Part shown: piece after piece, positions 33,115 to 44,369 of the stretch | Numbering within the stretch: position 1 is the first letter of the stretch | Layout: each line of letters begins with the position of its first letter | Source: Cordylochernes scorpioides | Lineage: Eukaryota; Arthropoda; Arachnida; Pseudoscorpiones; Chernetidae | Assembly (NCBI GenBank): GCA_030710605.1 | Contig: CP092863.1 | Coordinates: 57,316,507 to 57,380,506 of the forward strand | DNA length: 64,000 bases | Reading direction: 5' to 3' | The notes under the pieces: model-generated | What the model saw: only the letters and a program-made list of their open reading frames with translations | Told to the model about the DNA's origin: nothing | Database searches by the model: none | Translations under genes and position numbers: made by a program

Positions 33115-33440
33115 ATTCTGTTATATATATATGTGACAATATAGTGGTAATAATGTGGTGAGGAGAGAAATAATCACACGACGAGTTGGAAGGGGAATCT
33201 GGAAGCCATCCGAGAGAGAGAGGGAGCGAGAGGGCTGTCCGCTGAACGACTGCCTGTGTGGCCACCACCCCCCGACTATCTCCCAAAATAGTCCTCACGT
33301 GTTGACGGGCGGGCCCCTTTTGCCGCCCCTTTGGAATGTCGTGATGTCTAAAGTGACTCGCTTTAGCTGCCCATCTCTCTCTCGTTGACTGTAGGTTTGT
33401 TTTATTAATCCTGGAAGAGCATATATTATGACATATGTAT
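33115..33440 (+). repeat. Dispersed repeat 'GA', copy 2
   Basis: Opposite orientation to the 3190 copy and the same as 62815. Blocks in order: atatatgtgacaatata end, GAGA tract (33210-33235), ctgaacgactg, a GC-rich centre, ctctctctcgttg, tcctggaagagc, catatattatgacatat end. Confidence 0.65.
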
Positions 33441-33489
33441 ATATGTATAAAGGAATATTTAATAAATACTAGATCTAAATTTATATTTC

Positions 33490-33712
33490 TAGGGGCAAAA
33501 CACCTATTTTTACAAGGTTTTTCTTTGATTCAAACTAAATCACCTGGGCATGTGATCCATCTCGCTATTTGAGACCAAAGTAAGAAATTTTGATGAAATC
33601 TTCACTATATATCAAATACAACAAGAGTGAATCAAATGCCCACGTGATTTAGTTTGAATCAAATGAAAACTTTGATGAAGAGTGGCCCTTTCCCCTAGAA
33701 ATATTGGTTAAA
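33490..33712. mobile_element. Palindromic MITE, about 220 bp
   Basis: The ends read TTCTAGGGGCAAAAC and TTTCCCCTAGAA (inverted). Inside them, ttgattcaaactaaatcacctgggcat pairs with atgcccacgtgatttagtttgaatcaa. A partial copy lies at 43966-44065 inside the 3-kb mariner-type element. No coding capacity. Confidence 0.75.
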
Positions 33713-33719
33713 TACAAAT

Positions 33720-34920
33720 ATTTAATTTAGATCCATTAAATGTTGATTATTTATTTATAGATATTATTATGGATTGCTCCATCTTTAGAATATATTTGTG
33801 TATGAACAATTGTAAATAGTTTTAATTTGTTCAAATCATCTCTCTAATTCTATATTACTATTGTCAATAACCAAATTCTGGGATAACCTAATGATTTTTT
33901 TTTTTTTTACTATCGTATGACACGCTCAATTATACAATATCGGAAACGTGTCTTTTATACAACTGCTAATGAATAATTCTCCGAAGTGAGGTTTGTCAAA
34001 AATATATATATATATATTAATTGGATTTTTAAAATGTAATATTTTGTTTCTATTAGATTATACCTAGCCACAAGACTCCACACTTTAAGAGATAGATGAT
34101 TTCTGATTTGTCAAAAGAGTAATAGCATTTTTCGAAAATTTCTTTAGTAATAAATTCGCTGCATTCATAACCATATTTGATATGCTATAAGTACCAATTT
34201 GTGTTTCATATGTGTCGTTCCCTTATATATATAAATATATTGATTAAAACTCTTTAAATATATGATAATTATTTATTTAAAATTGATATTTACTTCTGCT
34301 CACCAAAATGCAATGAAATAAAATATCTTTGAATAATCTTTGTTTCTCAGAAGTGGACTCTCTTAGCAGGTCAGCCAATTTGACCAAGGCTATTACAAAA
34401 AGGTCAATATTAGCCGCTAGCTGTATGGTGGTAAAACCCATCAAATAATTAAATGCCTCAAGAACCAATATCTTAATTAACTCTCGTCAAAAACCAAACC
34501 AATTTTCTCATTTTTTGTCACAAGGGATTTCGACTTGTTTAATTGGTAAATTTGGTTTAACACTTATTTTTCTCCGAGAAAACGTAATTAACTCCTAGAT
34601 TTCTTGATTAATTTTCTTCTGATTTCTTAAATTCAATTCGACACTTTCGTCTGTGATTTTCTATTAGAATAATCCTTGATTATTGCTAATCATCGGTAAC
34701 CCAAAAGGAAGTAATTTAAACAAATGAAAAATGAACGTGTGTTTCAAAATGAAAACTTGAAATATTGGAAATATAAAAACAATATAATATTGCGTACGGC
34801 TATCTTTCAATATCAGAATATATGTGATAATAAATAATATTATGTCACATAATATTTTATAGTTTTGAAAGCAATAGCAAAAATATAACTTCATAACAGT
34901 GCTGGTGACGATTATGAAAG
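33720..34920. other. AT-rich spacer, nothing recognised
   Basis: A minus-strand frame at 34664-35023 (119 codons) is hydrophobic and low in complexity, crosses the Helitron end at 34922, and is not credible as a gene. Confidence 0.5.
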
Positions 34921-34921
34921 A

Positions 34922-34980
34922 CCAGCCGAATGACCCGGGCAACGCCCGTGTTTTACCCGATTGAATGTTTTGATTCAAAT
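34922..34980 (-). mobile_element. Helitron 3' end
   Basis: Read on the minus strand: a hairpin (34933-34951, ACCCGGGCAACGCCCGTGT on the plus strand), tcattcgg, then CTGG (34922-34925) followed by T. CTGG fits the CTRR rule. The adjoining block acccgattgaatgttt also occurs at 62108, so the two are one subfamily. The extent to the right is not clear. Confidence 0.7.
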
Positions 34981-35007
34981 ACCTTTTGTTACAATTATAA
35001 ATTGGCG

Positions 35008-35155
35008 CCTTAAATAAATGCATATATTAGTTAATAACTATAGCCTATGTGCTTTATCTGTCTATGTACTGTTGGCTTCCGTAGGCGTCTCTTACTGGGA
35101 AAAAGAAAGAGAGGATTCCATTTAGTTATTAACTAATATATGCATTTATTTAAGG
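35008..35155. mobile_element. Short palindromic element with 33-bp perfect inverted repeats
   Basis: 35008-35040 and 35123-35155 are perfect reverse complements (ccttaaataaatgcatat... and ...atatgcatttatttaagg). The 82-bp spacer is of mixed composition. It is either a small MITE or a recently formed inverted duplication; no second copy was seen. Confidence 0.65.
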
Positions 35156-35194
35156 AGCGACCCGCCCCAACACAATAGTTACAAAAACCAAAAA

Positions 35195-35345
35195 GCGAGT
35201 GGGGGGGGGGGGGCAAAGTCAAAAACAAAGTGTCTCGCGTAGTGGCGGCGCCATCGTAGCCACGTGATCGTAGCCAACCAATAGGAGAGGGCCATTCCAA
35301 AAAAAAAAGCAAACGGTGACAGAGATGATGACGCTCGTAACTGTA
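35195..35345. promoter_or_regulatory. GC-richer promoter-like island
   Basis: It contains a G13 run (35202-35214), GCGGCGCC (35244-35251), an E-box CACGTG (35261-35266), CCAAT (35278-35282) and gatgatgacg (CRE half site) near 35325. On the minus strand ggctacgat is repeated around the E-box. Two overlapping minus-strand frames cross it without a domain. The function is inferred only from motifs. Confidence 0.3.
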
Positions 35346-35399
35346 TATAGAATAGATATTCACAACTTGCAATAATTACTTGCTTGATCATACGATTTC

Positions 35400-37690
35400 T
35401 TTGTTACTATTTTCATCTGATAAAATGTTTTATAATTAATTACCTAAATTATTCAAAACATTTTGAACAGTGTGACTTTTGTGACAGATTTGATATCAAT
35501 AATTAATAAACGTTGAATATAACTTTTAATATGAACAAAAAACATATATAGTTAAAATTTCTGAGAAATTTTGAATTTGAATTTGCACGTATAAAAATTC
35601 TAAATAAATTATGAGCTCTGTTATACTCTCTATGTGTAATACAATATGTAATTTTTCAGTATAATTTATTTGGGGTTATATAAAATTTGTGGAATAAATG
35701 TATATCTCCGAGGATATTTATATATTTTCATTTTGAAAATTTGTGTGAATCAGAGTATTCATTATAATATATTTATTTCAAAATGGAAAAGTAGATTTGC
35801 ACACACTTGAGGTTTTGTATTCTTCAAAGTCAAATAATAGGAATTTGTAAGAATAATAGTGTTTTTGAGAGAAAATATAAGAATTCCTTTGTCTCATATA
35901 TTAAGATATATGATTATATTATGATAGGCAGCACCTGTGAAACCTAATATACCTAAAAACTGATTTGAAATATTCCAAATTACTAACCTATTTGTATTTT
36001 ATCATTCCTTCAAACATTTTATTTTATTGATATATTTCAGTCGTTTTCAACTTTGGTACAGAATATAAGTTAATGCAACAACTTTGGGATATATTACCAT
36101 ATAGTTCTGGCGAACTAAATATTAAAAAGAAAATATTTATTATAATTTAATAAAATTTTAGAAAGAGCACTCGAAGATTTTTCTAGGGAAAATAAAATGA
36201 ATCTAAACTAAGAATTGAGATGAAATTAAAGGCAGCGGGAAGCGTTTTCCATATAAACGAGTTAGTTTCTGGAAGTTGGGTCAGTGAGGGAGCTTTCATT
36301 CACTCGTGAGCAGTTTGATTAAATCGCAAGTGGTGTTTTAAACTGGCGCCAGTTTCCCAATTGAGTGTGGAGAGAACTTGTAGAATGGTTTAATCATCAA
36401 ATTGACAATTGGAGGTTCTTTGTTAGACTTTTAAAATGGAGAGTTGTAATCTCGTTTAATTTATCCTCTTCTTTCTTACTCTAAAATTAGCTATAGTAAA
36501 GTGGTTGAAGTAATTAATTGGACGAATTGTTCCTCCTGTCTCTGTGTAGAGTGTCTCTGCTACTGCGGTGATTCCAGAATATTATTATATAAGAATAATA
36601 TATTTATTAAACTCTCTCTTCATTGAATAATATTCATTTTAATATGAAGATAATAATTACAAGTTCAAAACGATTAATATAGGGGGTTCAATATATATTA
36701 TTTTATTTTGATCATTTTAATTTTCGAAACATAATGATTGTCATTACTATACTTCTCTACCTAGCTGTGGTAAGTAGATAAAGCCGCAATATACACATGC
36801 CATCTTCATCTAATCTGAAATTTGACCGTCACTGGATTCCAACCTGATCCTTCCTTTTTAGAATCATTTAGCTTACTCTACATTGGTTCACATTGAAATA
36901 TGGAATTTATCAAAATTTCGGTGTTAATTATTATATTAAAACGTTTTATAATTTATTAAATTATTGACTTCTTAAATAGTATTTAGAAATTTTGTCAAAT
37001 GACAATACATAGTTTAAAAATAGATATAATTCCAATGAAGATTTAGGGTTTAAAAAGTCTTTGAATCTAAAATGTAAACACAGAATGCGTTTATTTGATT
37101 GATATATATGCAATGAAAATAAATATATTGGTGATACTTCAACTATACCTAGCTGTGAAAGTTATCTAAACAAATAATATTGAAACAGACGACATAAGAA
37201 GCTATTGCCGGAAGGCTCGGGCAGGAAGCTATCAGGTGGATGTCCTGGTATCTTGGACTCCAGGGGTCCAGTCACCCAGGGGTCCTTCCTCTTATGGGCA
37301 ATATAGTCCAGAGTCGGCCTCTTCATTGCCACCATTGATTTCTAGCCTCTGTACTAAATTGACTCATACATTCGATCATGCAAGCTACGATCAAAAAAGG
37401 TAACCAAAAACTCTTTAAAATAAAGAGTTCAAATCAAATATATTTATATATATAAAAATAGAATTATTTTAGAATAAAGCCCAAACAACAAATTAGACTA
37501 GCCACACTGGTAATAGTGGATCCATAAATCTCATTATTAGAAGATTAAGGTTCTTTCCGGATTTTGTAATGTCGGCTTTTGAAAGAAGAGATAACATAAA
37601 TTTCTCGAATAAAATAAATATTTTACTCTCTGAGACCTTAAAATTGTTAAAGGAAGCGAATTGATAAGAAAATGAAATCAAAAACACTCA
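35400..37690. other. Spacer, one small unassigned frame
   Basis: Mostly AT-rich. The more complex stretch at 37195-37380 has a minus-strand frame of about 57 codons starting MVAMKRPTLDYIAHKRKDPW. It reads more like protein than its surroundings, but I do not recognise it, and a stop lies just upstream of the ATG. Confidence 0.35.
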
Positions 37691-38830
37691 ATTACATTTC
37701 TGCTACGATAGATTTAAAGATATCCGTCAGAGTATCGAGGATAAGCTAAGTTCAGGGCGCCTCTCAACTTCGACGACGGAGCACAACATCCAGCAGGTTA
37801 GTGATTTAATTTATTCTGATAGAAAAACTACTATTGAAACGATATCGGAAATAGTTGGAATTTCATATGGTAGCTATCAAAGCATTGTTCAATAACATTT
37901 AAACATGAAAAATGCTGTGATTACTGTTATTTTTCTTGAAGATGTATCCCTCTAGCTATATAAATTATCAGAACTTGTAAAAAAATAAGTTTATTTTCCT
38001 TCTTCAAAAATATTTACATAGAAGCAATTTAACAAACAAATTTAATCTCAAAATTAAACAATACTGATTTACATATCTCTCGACAAAATATTTCTACTCT
38101 AGTCTCTAGTCAAAACCCAATAAATAAAAATATACACAATTTAATTATTTTCATACGCCTGCGTAACTCTAAGTCCATTTACATCAATTACTTTGTTTCA
38201 CAACATCTAACCGTACAAAAAAGGACAATAGAAAAAAATAGAAATTTGTAATGATTTAATCTAAAGTGCAATTAATAACCGAGACTTGAACAAACAATAT
38301 AAAATTGGATATTAAAGTTAGTGCTAACTTTATGATCCACAAACAAATAATCAATCACCTAAATGGCGTACTCCGAGCTCTCCTTTGAAGAAAAAGGTTC
38401 TTCTTGGCAGATGAAAGGGGAAGTGATGTTTATTGTTTTATGTTTTACTACCAAGGAGTTGTACACTATGAGTTTATTCCAGAAACACATACAAAGAAAT
38501 TCTTGTGCGCCTTCATATGTTTCATGCGTCATTAATACGAAGGAAATGGAACAAGATCTTTCAGTCACTATAATGGAAGTTGTTTCATGACAACGCCGCT
38601 GCTCATAAAACCACCTTGGTTATGGATTATTTAGCTAAGTACTCTGTGACTGTTTTATCACGTCATCCTAATTTTCACCTTTGATTTATTTTATTTTCCT
38701 AAGCTCACAAATTTGCGTTAAAAGGAAGACGCTTCTCGTCATCTAAAGAGGTTATTGAAAATGCAACGGCTGAAATGAACACGCATCAGTAAAAAAGACA
38801 ATGAAACAGCTGTAAAAAGTGTAGATAGTT
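37690..38830 (+). pseudogene. Mariner transposase, split and decayed
   Basis: The N-terminal piece (about 37700-37900) reads DRFKDIRQSIEDKLSSGRLS and then ISEIVGISYGSYQSIV, the second helix-turn-helix of mariner transposases (GRPS...I....GIS.GS...I). After about 450 bp of unrelated sequence, the C-terminal half resumes (38420-38800). It has VHYEF-like residues, a HDNA-like second catalytic region, and blocks like VMDYLAKYSVTVL and ALKGRRFSS. Frameshifts and stops are many. The first catalytic aspartate region and terminal repeats were not found. Probably an irritans-type mariner interrupted by another insertion. Confidence 0.7.
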
Positions 38831-38859
38831 AAGAGTCTTATTTAGAAAATAAGAGGAAT

Positions 38860-40755
38860 AAGATGATTCAAACTCTATACATTGAAAACTTTACTTTCTT
38901 GTTGAGGATGGTTTTTTTGTAGTTTTGAAAAGTAATTGGAGACTGAGTGCTTAATTTCTAACCTAATTAGAGTAATTTTGTTTTTTAAAATACTATTTTT
39001 ACATAATGACTCTCTTAATTTTCACACGAGTCCAAACTTTTCATCGAAAGGTATAATGGCATTTTATACGTGCAGAGTTCGAACATACTGATTTGGAATA
39101 GGTGGACCAGCATTTTACTTCTAGTGTAATTTATCGCGAATCCCCACCCTTCTTCATAATGATTATCATGGGCTGTATGATATGTGGATAAAATATACAA
39201 ATATAGAATATTCTGGGATATCCTATTATTGTTACTAATATTGATTTCATTATTAGAGGCTAGGTTTAAAAAAATAATATTCTGTCTATATAGGCAAGCA
39301 ATTGGAAATTTGGTGTAACATATTTGTTGCATGTTGGCAGTTTGGATTTTCATCATTACGCCTATTTATTCAGCGTTGTCACTCTTTTAAATATTCCGTC
39401 GGATTGAACTAGACCAAATCTCTAGGAAAATCTTATTTTAATCTCTAATCTTAAAATGTGAATAATATCTTGAAGCCATAGCGATTTGAAACAAATTTAG
39501 ATGGAATATCCACATTTACTAAACAATATCTTACCTTAATATATAAATTGATAGCACCCTTAGAGCCAGACTTTTCTAAATATGTCAATAGATTAATTTT
39601 GATTGAAATTTATTTATTTTCCTATTGGTGTTCTTTAATGGAAGTGAGGTGTTAGACACGATATCGCTTAATTATTATTTATTTTTAAAGTAAAAATTCT
39701 CCGTATAAAGATATTTAATAGAATAATGGGAAATTTCTGTTTAGGAAGTTTCTCCTTTATGAATAAGTTCCTTCACGAGAATTTCTGATAAACTTAAAAG
39801 AGAGATTCAAATATTTCCGCCTCTATTTCAACCATTAGGTCGAATATTTTCAATTACTGAACAAATGATTTGTAAAAGATTAGGCTCCATAATAGAAATA
39901 TAAAAGAATTAATTTCAATTGGGTGAAAAAGAAGGAGATTAAATCTAGAAATCATTAACTTAGCACGACCCAAGATAAGGAAGTATGGTTAAGTAGACCT
40001 GTCTTCGGCCCATCTGCCAAATTAGGAGATAATTCAGTTCCATTAAGCAGCAACTGTCGGGGGATATTGTGTTGATTAGGTTGATAGCTGTAACATGGGG
40101 TGACCCTTAATTATTCCTTAGAGAACCTTTCCGCCTCATTGCCACCATCGCCACTTAGGCCGACATCCTTTTTTGCATGAATGCAATCAAGACTGATATA
40201 TCATTCGATATAGGTAATATTAAAAAGTGATAATATGTCCTATATAAAAGTCTAAAACCATATACGTATGAAATAATGAAAATATGTATTTTTAAAATGA
40301 TGCCAATTTCTATCTGATTCATGTCAGCGATAATGGTAATAGAACGGCCAATGGAAGTGCCGTGTGTACAAATGTGAGGAGGTATTTAACAAAGAAGGGA
40401 AGGGTCTCGCATATTTAATAATATCATCTAAAAATACATAGAGTTCCTTGAGAAACTTGTTGTTTAAACCCATTCAACTGTTAGTTAAGCATGTACTGTG
40501 AAATTATATATTTCCAGGCCCACAAACTCTCTGTAAAATCTTGTTTCTACCTATATATCATGAAAAGAAAATAAGCGTGCGCGGGGAAAATCATGCTGCC
40601 AACATTTCATCGCCTTATTCAAAGATTAGGTCGTCTCTCCTGTCAAATTAGACACTAAATGCTATCTCTTAATAGCAGGTAACAAGTCCACAATACCGGT
40701 TTGGAAAATTTAGAACGTCTACATGGAGACCATTGCTTCAAGAAATGGCCCTCAT
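38860..40755. other. Spacer, nothing recognised
   Basis: A minus-strand frame of 113 codons (39015-39356) is the longest here and matches nothing I know. The stretch 39950-40150 is of mixed composition without a clear element. Confidence 0.4.
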
Positions 40756-40759
40756 GAGT

Positions 40760-41160
40760 CACACAAGATTCATGAAATCTTCAGAAAATTGTAAAGATGT
40801 AATTTAAAAGATTGGTCGTCGAGGCGTTGCTCTCTTTGAAATACAATAGTATCAACCGACATATAGAGATTCCTGATGTATATAAAGCAATATTTCCATA
40901 AATTGTGTACCATAGTTGCCCTATGCCAGTTTGATTTACTTTGAAAAGTCTCAACTTAGCAGATTTATTCAATGTATCATAGTCTGGGTCGCGTGGATGT
41001 GAGATTTATTCACGCGTTACAAATTAATAGAGATACCATTTTTGTTTACAAACGTTACTTTTTGAAAATGTTTTTCTATAATTTCCTGTAGAAGGGCTGT
41101 TTTCGCCCGAAAGCTTGAATCTTCAATAAAATTTAAAATAAAAATATCCTCGTACGCTTC
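40760..41160 (+). pseudogene. Penelope-like element 3' end with terminal ribozyme-like motif
   Basis: 40806-40901 encodes FKRLVVEALLSLKYNSINRH and then IEIPDVYKAIFP with a stop, nearly identical to the C terminus of the GIY-YIG frame at 29435-29749. Downstream (41081-41120) is a hammerhead-like motif: CTGTAGA, stem GGGC/GCCC, GAA, AGCT, then T and GAAT. AATAAAATT and a terminal region resembling the 29-kb arms follow. Upstream sequence is too decayed to read. The core has a T where hammerheads need A in CTGANGA. Confidence 0.75.
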
Positions 41161-41895
41161 ATATACTTTACTTAAAGATGTAATTGTTGGTAAAGTTACT
41201 AAATGACATTATAAATTTGAAAATTTACCAAAGGATTGTTATCTATGCGAATAAAGGTCACCTACGCGCCATTAAGTTGGTTTTATGTCTTTGTCACCGA
41301 CCCGGATCTTCTAGATGAGGCTTTGTTTCAGCTTTAATTGTGGGTGGAGAAGTTTCCTTTAGACCAATATATATTTTCGAAAAAAAAAAAATTCATCGCT
41401 TTATTCTACAAACCTCTTCAATAAGATTATTTTATGTTGTCTGAATTAGTTTTAAGGGATTTTGAACATGTGAAACACAACAATTATAACTTTCGTGATA
41501 AAGCATAATTTTATGGTGGTGATGATGGTAACAACGCTGCTACCGAAACGTCTTACACTATTAATTTATTCGGATTTGGTTTTATTTCATTTTAATTATA
41601 GCTTCATTGAATCGTAGAATCCTACACGTTAGAATTCGTGTCCAATACGTATTACAGCAAGGTATATTTTGAAGTTTTGATTTGTAATATTATATTACGT
41701 TATTTCAAAATAATTAACAAATTAAATAAGGAAAATAAGGTCGATATGATTCTTATTTATAACTCAACCAAAATTACAGGTAACAGAAAGTCCAAAACAT
41801 TCTAACTATAAATAGATGCGTGTGGCAGAATATACAACTATAACTATTTACTTTATAAATGTCTGGTAATCTGAGGATAATTTCTACTGAATTAT
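41161..41895. other. Spacer with a hammerhead-like motif at 41519
   Basis: At 41519-41558: GTGATGA, stem GGTA/TACC, GAA, ACGT, C, TTACAC. This keeps the 3' half of a hammerhead (GAA, short stem III, cleavage C), but the first core base is G and stem I does not pair. Otherwise AT-rich with nothing recognised. Confidence 0.4.
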
Positions 41896-41898
41896 ATA

Positions 41899-42873
41899 CA
41901 ATGGTACCTCGACATACGAGTTTAATTCGTTCCGCAACCTTGCTCGTATCTTGAATTACTCGTATCTCGAAGCAAATTTCCCCATACAAAACAATTGAAC
42001 TACCATTAATCCGTTCCAACCTCCAAAATATCACCCCAGTTATTTTTGTTACGTGGTTTTAAATAATAAAAACGTATTTATAAATATCAAATATTTATTA
42101 CACAAAAACAAAAAAGATAATGTAAAGAAATAAATTAGATATTCTCACTGCTCTTTGCCTTTTTCGCTACATTTTTCTCGCTTTCACCTGTAGGCCGTTT
42201 AGAAAAAAACATGTCCAAGGAGGTTTGTTTCTTCCTCCCTCTCAGAATGTTCCGGAAATGAGTTAAGCAAGTGTCATTAAAAAGGTCAGATGCACGACCA
42301 GTTGCAACTTTTTCTGGGTGTTTTTTTTTTTTCCACGAACTGTGAAACTCTCTCACACATTCCTAAGATCTCCTTTATCTCACTTGTAGAAATAACCTCC
42401 TCCTCTGACTCCTCAAAATCAATGTAACCATCGTAAGGCCCTTAGCCGGCGTTACACTCTTTATCGACTCCTTCCGTTTAAGCACAGAACATATCATGGA
42501 CGTACTACGGTCATACTGCCTCGACACGTCAACAACTCGAACACCTTGCTCATGTTTTTCTATTATTTCACGTTTTAATTCAATACTCATCATCTTTTTC
42601 TTAGCACTTGACTTTTTACAAACTTTCTTCCGATCCATGGTTATAAAAATAAATGAACTAAAACTGTAAATGTAAACGCAACACAAAACACAAATTATCA
42701 CAGCGGAAGCACGCTGCTAACTGATCGTGATGGCGCGACTGCGTGTTACTACCGAACCGACCGAACTCGTATCTCGAATTTCGCTCGTAACTAAAAGCAA
42801 AAAATCACTTGCTCGTCGGCTCGTATCTCGAAAAACTCGTATGTTGGGGCGCTCGTATGTCGAGGTACCACTG
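41899..42873 (-). mobile_element. 975-bp Tigger-type element with TA target duplication
   Basis: Ends read CAATGGTACCTCGACATACG and, inverted, CAGTGGTACCTCGACATACG, flanked by TA on both sides (41897-41898, 42874-42875). Subterminal copies of tcgtatctcga occur at both ends. The interior keeps only the start and end of a transposase, so it is an internal-deletion derivative that would need a helper. The clean ends and duplication make it one of the best-preserved elements here. Confidence 0.9.
42135..42638 (-). pseudogene. Tigger/jerky transposase, N and C ends joined
   Basis: ATG at 42638 opens MDRKKVCKKSSAKKKMMSIE, followed by KREIIEKHEQGVRVVDVSRQ, the CENP-B-type N-terminal HTH. An acidic stretch and the C-terminal tail come next without any DDE domain: a frame change near 42370, then GRASDLFNDTCLTHFRNILR and KQTSLDMFFSKRP near the end (42135). 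Both ends match the jerky/Tigger family. A full protein would be about 500 residues, so some 300 are missing. Confidence 0.85.
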
Positions 42874-42879
42874 TACTTG

Positions 42880-43530
42880 GAATCAAACTTCACTCTTATC
42901 CATTTGTAATATTTGAAGGGAAGAGGGTGGAATGTTTTTTGTACCATTAATTTGTCAAAATTTATTACCCTTTAGACTGATTAATTTTGAAACATTTAGA
43001 ATTGTAATGCCATAAGTCAATAAGCGCTTCTATTTTTAAAATATCATTTAAAAAAACATATTGAAGTTTTTTCCACTTACGCTATATATACTAAACCTAT
43101 ATATAATCGTAATGGGATTTTAATTATATAAATATACCTATATAACTAATGGCTTATACTTCTACAAATTACCGCTCTATCCATAGTAGTGTTTCTTCAC
43201 TGAGGCACAGGATGCAATACAATCATATAGAATCATTAGACATTAGATTAGATTTTTGGCTAATTTCTTCCAGTATTATTAAAGAACTTCAACGTTTTAG
43301 GTGTCTTGATGACTCGGGAGTAGCATCATGGAGCCCGATTTAGAAATTCTATTTTGTCACTGAGTTACATATTATAAAAGTATTATCATTCCATTGCTTG
43401 ATAAGATAAAGAAAGAAAAAGTCCAATAAAATTTTATTAGAGAATATCTAATATAAGATTTTCACTTAAGGAGTGAATGAAGTGTTGTAAATGCCCTTTC
43501 TCACAGTATAAATATTTCAAAGACTGTAAA
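42880..43530. other. AT-rich spacer, nothing recognised
   Basis: Only short frames without motifs. Confidence 0.5.
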
Positions 43531-44099
43531 TACAGGGTGATCCAAAAGTCTTTAACAACTTTAAAAATTAATAACTCCGCGAATATTTGCGCTATAGCAA
43601 TGCGGTAAACACCATTGTGTTCAGGATGCAATGGGATTTTTATGGAAAATATAGAAAATTTCGAAATTGATTTTAGTTACAATTTTATTCGCTAGATGGC
43701 GCTCTACCAGAATCAGAGATTCAGCGGCCAATCTGATGGACACGTATTTTTCCTTTTGAATACCAGAAAAGAACCCTAATAATATCAAATGATAAATTAA
43801 TAAAACACCATTTCGCCAAAGGTAGAAGAATTGGATGACGGTTTTTAAATACAATCTAAGATATGCAAAATAGGTATATGCAAATTAAAACATGTAGAAA
43901 AAAATATATTTTAGATGCGGTTTGCTGGAATCCTTTCAGCGATTTAAATTTAGAAGATAACACGCCTCTCTTTATCAAGGCTTTTCTTTGATTTAAACTA
44001 AATCACGCGGGCATGTGATCCACTCACGCTATACAAGACCAGAGCAAGATATCATTTAAAGAAAATATATATATTTGTACATACATGTTTATTTGAAAT

Positions 44100-44185
44100 T
44101 GTATCCTTTATTCCTGTAGAAGGGCAGCTTGCGCCCGAAAGCTCGAATTAATTTTACAAATAAAGAAACTTATCCTTATCGAATC
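44100..44185 (+). repeat. Penelope-like tail with hammerhead-like motif
   Basis: At 44110-44148: stem I ATTC, CTGTAGA, stem II GGGC/GCCC, GAA, stem III AGCT, C, stem I GAAT (fully paired). The only core fault is T for A in CTGANGA. AAATAAAG follows. No Penelope-like protein is attached. Inserted in the 3-kb mariner-type element. Confidence 0.6.
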
Positions 44186-44369
44186 TAATCGTTATTATAA
44201 AATTTATATTTTGTTTATTTTCAACTATCTCTCTCTCTGTTTCGATTATATTTATTTTAATTAATTTGAAAAATATTCATCTATCTCTGATAATTTATTT
44301 TACTCTGGAATACCGTCACTACAGGATAAGGCATTCTTGGTGAATTTTTTTTAAAATTGCAATTCAGAA

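Noticed and set aside
34664..35391. Minus-strand frames of 70-119 codons
   Set aside because: Low complexity, crossing a Helitron end, a palindrome and a G13 run.
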